Of a stretch of DNA of 34,931 bases, positions 32,065-34,931 are shown one piece after another. The first letter of the stretch is position 1. Every line of letters starts with the position of its first letter. The notes below the pieces were generated by a model that searched no databases, was not told the origin of the DNA, and saw nothing but the letters and a program-made list of their open reading frames with translations. Source of the DNA: UBA2040 sp965660955 (GTDB lineage: Bacteria; Bacteroidota; Bacteroidia; Flavobacteriales_D; Crocinitomicaceae); NCBI GenBank assembly GCA_965660955.1, contig CBFIBY010000010.1:1-34931 (forward strand). Direction: 5' to 3'. A program made the position numbers and the translations under genes.

Positions 32065-33149
32065 GCTTTGCTTTTTTCTACTGATTTGGTTTTCAAATCT
32101 TTTAAACTCGATGTAAAAGTACGAACTAATTCCTCAAATGCTTGTCCCGTTATACTGTTCTCTTGAAAAACGGCTGGTCGACCCGCATCACCTGCCTCAC
32201 GCACACTTTGCACCAAAGGAATGTGACCTAAGAAAGGAACATTCATTCCAGCAGCTAAATTCTTCGCCCCATCACGACCAAAAAGATAGTATTTGTTATC
32301 CGGCAATTCAGCTGGTGTAAACCAAGACATATTTTCAACAATACCAACAATAGGCACTTTCAGGCTGTCCATGCGGAACATATTCACTCCTCTTCTTGCA
32401 TCAGCTAACGCAACTTCCTGCGGTGTACTTACGATAACGGCTCCATCCAATGGAACAGTTTGCACCAAACTCAAGTGGATATCACCTGTTCCAGGAGGCA
32501 AATCGATTAAAAGGTAATCTAACTCTCCCCAATGTGCATCGGTAAACATTTGCGTCAAAGCTTTTGCCGCCATAGGTCCGCGCCAAACGACCGCATTATC
32601 CGCTTCCGTGAAAAATCCAATAGAAAGAATTGAGATTCCGTAACTCACAACGGGTGTGATTTTCGGTGTACCTTCCACTTCAATCATCGTTGGTCGTTCA
32701 TTGACCACATCAAACATAGTTGGTATTGATGGACCATAAATATCCGCATCAACGATACCGACTTTGAAGCCCATTTTAGCTAATCCTCCCGCTAAGTTTG
32801 CTGTAACGGTAGATTTCCCTACACCTCCTTTTCCAGAGGCAACGGCAACAATATTTTTTACATCTGGTAAAATCTTTCTATGGGCAGATTGTACTTCAGA
32901 ACTCGCCCCTTTGACTTGAGATTTCACCGTGATTTCTTGTCCGAATGCTCTTTTCAAATTAAAATCGAGCGCTTCTTGCATCCGTTTGCGGGCGTGTAAG
33001 GCTGGATTCGAGACAGTAATACTTACGTCAATCGAATTATCCGTATACGATATATCTTGAACAAAGTTTAATGAAACAATGTCCTTTTTTAAATCTGGGT
33101 CTAAAATGCCGCCTAGAACGGTCAGAATGTTTTCTCGATTGATTTCCAT
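32061..33149 (-). CDS. Mrp/NBP35-type iron-sulfur ATPase with MIP18 domain
   Basis: 362 residues. Residues 1-80 are a MIP18/DUF59 domain (ILTVLGGILDPDLKKDIVSL). The P-loop ATPase follows with deviant Walker A SGKGGVGKSTV (residues 106-115), IVDADIYGPSIP and LIDLPPGTGDIHL. The family normally has CxxC near ENMS; here ENMSWFTPAELPD (~270) has no cysteines, so the bridging cluster site seems absent. It helps assemble Fe-S proteins. The stop overlaps the NifU-domain gene. A -7-like element (33167-33174) lies just upstream. Confidence 0.92.
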   Translation of the reverse strand: MEINRENILTVLGGILDPDLKKDIVSLNFVQDISYTDNSIDVSITVSNPALHARKRMQEALDFNLKRAFGQEITVKSQVKGASSEVQSAHRKILPDVKNIVAVASGKGGVGKSTVTANLAGGLAKMGFKVGIVDADIYGPSIPTMFDVVNERPTMIEVEGTPKITPVVSYGISILSIGFFTEADNAVVWRGPMAAKALTQMFTDAHWGELDYLLIDLPPGTGDIHLSLVQTVPLDGAVIVSTPQEVALADARRGVNMFRMDSLKVPIVGIVENMSWFTPAELPDNKYYLFGRDGAKNLAAGMNVPFLGHIPLVQSVREAGDAGRPAVFQENSITGQAFEELVRTFTSSLKDLKTKSVEKSKA

Positions 33150-33166
33150 GGTATAATTTGTGGGTG

Positions 33167-33174
33167 CAAATTTA
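33167..33174 (-). promoter_or_regulatory. candidate -7 element (TAAATTTG) for the Mrp gene
   Basis: A perfect TAnnTTTG 18 bases before the Mrp ATG on the minus strand, between it and the upstream lipoprotein stop. No paired TTG was found. Confidence 0.35.
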
Positions 33175-33183
33175 CGTTAAGAA

Positions 33184-33771
33184 CTATTTGTTTGATTTAA
33201 CGGAGCGAATAGTCTTTGCCATCAATTCAATGATCACGCGCTCATATCCTTCATCAGGACTGCGGAATTCGTAAGTAATTCCATCGATAATTTTTTCGGC
33301 AAAAACATGATAAGAAATATGCGGAACACCCACGTCTTTAGAAGCTTGTTTGAGTCCATTAACCTTTAACTTTGTTTCGTAAACAATAAAATCAGGTTCA
33401 TCAACAAGGTATTTTATTTCGTAAATCTCTAAGTCTTCATTCTGACTTTTTTTGTCGGCAACCAATCCTCGATTTGCTCCCCAATCTTCGATATGTACTT
33501 TAAAATTAGGCCCAACTTGGATATCCCATTTAAAACCATCCTCTTCATGAAAAACTTCTGGTTTGGTTGATGCACCGATATTTGCCGTTTCGTCTGGCAG
33601 CATCATGGTTCCTTTAATATCAAAGGGACGTAAATCAAATGACTGAAATACATCGTAATTATCGCTTAGGTCGATTGTATCCCCCTTAACCACAGGATCT
33701 TGTTTACAAGCACCAAATAGCAAGCTAACGAAAAATAAAAGTAATACTATTGAACTTTTTTGTAGTCTCAA
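33184..33771 (-). CDS. lipoprotein of unknown function with TTG start
   Basis: 195 residues. The N-terminus is a clear lipoprotein signal ending FGAC, followed by a soluble domain (FDIKGTMMLPDETANIG; FKWDIQVGPNFKVHIEDWG). The start codon is TTG at 33771: no ATG lies between it and the in-frame stop at 33793-33795. It is divergent from the B12-binding MerR gene across 115 bases and may be controlled by it. No family was recognised; it looks like a periplasmic, beta-rich domain. Confidence 0.75.
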   Translation of the reverse strand: MRLQKSSIVLLLFFVSLLFGACKQDPVVKGDTIDLSDNYDVFQSFDLRPFDIKGTMMLPDETANIGASTKPEVFHEEDGFKWDIQVGPNFKVHIEDWGANRGLVADKKSQNEDLEIYEIKYLVDEPDFIVYETKLKVNGLKQASKDVGVPHISYHVFAEKIIDGITYEFRSPDEGYERVIIELMAKTIRSVKSNK

Positions 33772-33776
33772 ACGTT

Positions 33777-33784
33777 TATCTTTG
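33777..33784 (+). promoter_or_regulatory. candidate -7 element (TATCTTTG) for the MerR gene
   Basis: A perfect TAnnTTTG on the plus strand 103 bases before the MerR ATG. TTG at 33760-33762 is 14 bases upstream, short for this promoter class. The left operator-like arm begins 4 bases after it. Confidence 0.4.
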
Positions 33785-33787
33785 GAA

Positions 33788-33856
33788 CGGTATTAGTAAA
33801 ATCGGTAATTCTTATCGAAACAAATATAAATGAATTAATTTTAATCCGTAATACCG
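33788..33856. promoter_or_regulatory. operator-like inverted repeat in the divergent MerR/lipoprotein promoter
   Basis: CGGTATTA (33788-33795) and TAATACCG (33849-33856) are perfect 8-base inverted repeats, and a third related site, TCGGTAATT, is at 33802-33810. They lie in the shared 115-base region between the divergent genes, one arm just downstream of the candidate plus-strand -7 element and one close upstream of the candidate minus-strand element. This is how an autoregulating repressor would sit; binding is inferred. Confidence 0.45.
33821..33828 (-). promoter_or_regulatory. candidate -7 element (TATATTTG) for the lipoprotein gene
   Basis: A perfect TAnnTTTG on the minus strand 49 bases before the TTG start of the lipoprotein gene. 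No suitably spaced TTG is seen. Confidence 0.4.
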
Positions 33857-33886
33857 AAACGGAAAAAGTGATTTTTTAGAGGAAAA

Positions 33887-34762
33887 ATGGGTGAATACAA
33901 AATAAAAGATATTGAAACGCTTACGGGTATAAAGTCCCACACTATCCGTATTTGGGAAAAGCGTTACGGAATAATCAAGCCTCAAAGAACCGAAACAAAG
34001 ATCAGAACGTATTCGGATGAGGACTTAACCGAAATCTTAAACGTTGCAATTCTGAATAAGAATGGGTGGAAGATTTCGCACATTGCTAACTTACCTGCTC
34101 AAGAAAGAAAAACCAAAGTCTTAGACCTTCAGGCTAGTGAAAAAGGAGACATTCATTTTGAAAAACTATTACTCTCTTTGATTGAATTGGATGAAGCGAG
34201 TTTTCACGAAACGTTGGACAGTTTGATTGAAAAGCATGGATTGGAAACTGCCTTTTCAAAGCACCTCGTTGAATTTCTAGAACGAATCGGTGTAATGTGG
34301 TTAATAGGAACCATAAATGCATCCCAAGAACATTTCATGAGTCATTTGATTCGTCAATTGCTTATTTCAGCTACGGCCGAATTACCTGTTCCAGATACCA
34401 ATTCACCAAAAGTCCTTTTGTTTTTACCCGAGCATGAATGGCATGAAATAAGTTTACTTTTCTATCACTTCGTATTAAGAAACAATGGTGTTCATTCATT
34501 CTATTTGGGACAAAGTTTACCGTATGACGCCCTTGTGGAAACCGTTGAAAGCTTAAAACCAAAAGCTATTTTGACTTCAATTTTGACAGCTACTAGCGAT
34601 GCCTATTATTTGAAGTTGTTTAAAAAGATGAAAGAAGATTTGGGTGATATTCCTATTTACGCAGGAGGAAATCAAGTAAAAGCGCAAGAAAAAAAATTGA
34701 AGAAATATATAAATCCAGTTCACACCGTGAAGGATTTGGAAGCCCTATTCTTTATTAAATAA
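33887..34762 (+). CDS. MerR-family regulator with cobalamin-binding domain (CarH/LitR-like)
   Basis: 291 residues. The N-terminal helix-turn-helix (YKIKDIETLTGIKSHTIRIW) is MerR type. Residues ~90-165 are the helical bundle seen in B12 photoreceptors with the W138-x9-E148-H149 motif. Residues ~174-285 are a B12-binding Rossmann fold with E184-W-H186 as the probable lower-ligand motif (the following Gly of the consensus is Ser189), GQSLPYDAL and YAGGNQV. CarH-type proteins use adenosylcobalamin to repress carotenoid or photoprotection genes in the dark. A purine-rich AGAGG stretch precedes the ATG. No carotenoid gene is visible nearby, so the target is unknown. Confidence 0.88.
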   Translation: MGEYKIKDIETLTGIKSHTIRIWEKRYGIIKPQRTETKIRTYSDEDLTEILNVAILNKNGWKISHIANLPAQERKTKVLDLQASEKGDIHFEKLLLSLIELDEASFHETLDSLIEKHGLETAFSKHLVEFLERIGVMWLIGTINASQEHFMSHLIRQLLISATAELPVPDTNSPKVLLFLPEHEWHEISLLFYHFVLRNNGVHSFYLGQSLPYDALVETVESLKPKAILTSILTATSDAYYLKLFKKMKEDLGDIPIYAGGNQVKAQEKKLKKYINPVHTVKDLEALFFIK

Positions 34763-34931
34763 GCATTATTCCTTGGGCATTCATTTTGTCGATGTGTTTG
34801 ATATTCTCTTCCTTTATCGTTTCAGGTAAAAAGACAAATTTCTTGTCGTACATCACGTCATTAATCCAAAAACTGACCCAATATTCATTCGCCAAACCGA
34901 AAACTTCTTCCATAATCGGTTCAATTTTAGC
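34755..34931 (-). CDS. unidentified protein, C-terminal part only
   Basis: 58 codons up to the window edge, ending at TAA 34755-34757 and overlapping the MerR gene by 8 bp (convergent). The visible residues include EEVFGLANEYWVSFWIND, KKFVFLPETIKEENIKH and KMNAQGIMLI. Composition is coding-like, but I could not place it in a family; the start lies outside the window. Confidence 0.55.
   Translation of the reverse strand, partial: AKIEPIMEEVFGLANEYWVSFWINDVMYDKKFVFLPETIKEENIKHIDKMNAQGIMLI

Overview
The window is a stretch of an AT-rich Bacteroidota genome, most likely Flavobacteriales. The evidence is the gene content: a SusC/TonB-type barrel paired with a GLPGLI protein, a type IX secretion (T9SS) C-terminal sorting domain, the ftsX-DUF3098-uppP-truB cluster, a Fur/PerR protein lacking most zinc-site cysteines, an Mrp ATPase without its CxxC, and several Bacteroidota-style TAnnTTTG -7 promoter elements. 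It is draft sequence: a 10-base run of N lies at 26375-26384. Coding density is high. No tRNA, rRNA, CRISPR array, prophage or transposase gene was found.

Layout. 1-2941 (+): the 3' end of a TonB-dependent-receptor-like barrel gene overlapping a GLPGLI-family gene. 3048-4369 (-): an NfuA-like Fe-S carrier and a SanA-like DUF218 protein. 4502-7187 (+): ftsX, DUF3098, uppP and truB, closed by a strong bidirectional hairpin at 7209-7238. 7261-11298 (-): a 1345-residue surface or envelope protein with an outer-membrane barrel, eleven Ig-like repeats of about 95 residues and an RGG tail. 11501-15994 (-): polA and a multi-pass GT-C-like membrane protein. 16318-19679 (-): a three-gene set encoding an SRPBCC protein, a two-DTG aspartyl protease/PDZ lipoprotein, and a T9SS-exported beta-helix protein. 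19829-19957 holds a small truncated DUF1801-type remnant.

20026-26225 (-): perR, katG and a short-chain dehydrogenase packed together as an oxidative-stress unit with a Fur-like 6-1-6 box in front, followed by a MORN-type repeat protein and a secreted protein of unknown role. 26525-28421 (-): cysS and an RDD membrane protein, divergent from a lipoprotein at 28523. 29254-33771 (-): YgjV-like, DUF1456, DUF2807 and PagL-like genes, a stand-alone NifU C-domain, an Mrp/NBP35 ATPase, and a lipoprotein starting with TTG. 33887-34762 (+): a MerR regulator with a cobalamin-binding domain carrying the W-x9-EH signature of CarH/LitR photoreceptors. A compact divergent promoter region with an 8-bp inverted repeat separates it from the lipoprotein. 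The window ends inside an unidentified minus-strand gene.

Most of the content is core or housekeeping. The points most worth following are the giant repeat protein and its two-repeat duplication, the CxxC-less Mrp with overlapping NifU partner, the divergent B12-MerR/lipoprotein pair, the Zn-site-poor PerR, and the remnants around 16.1-16.3 kb, 19.9 kb and the N gap.
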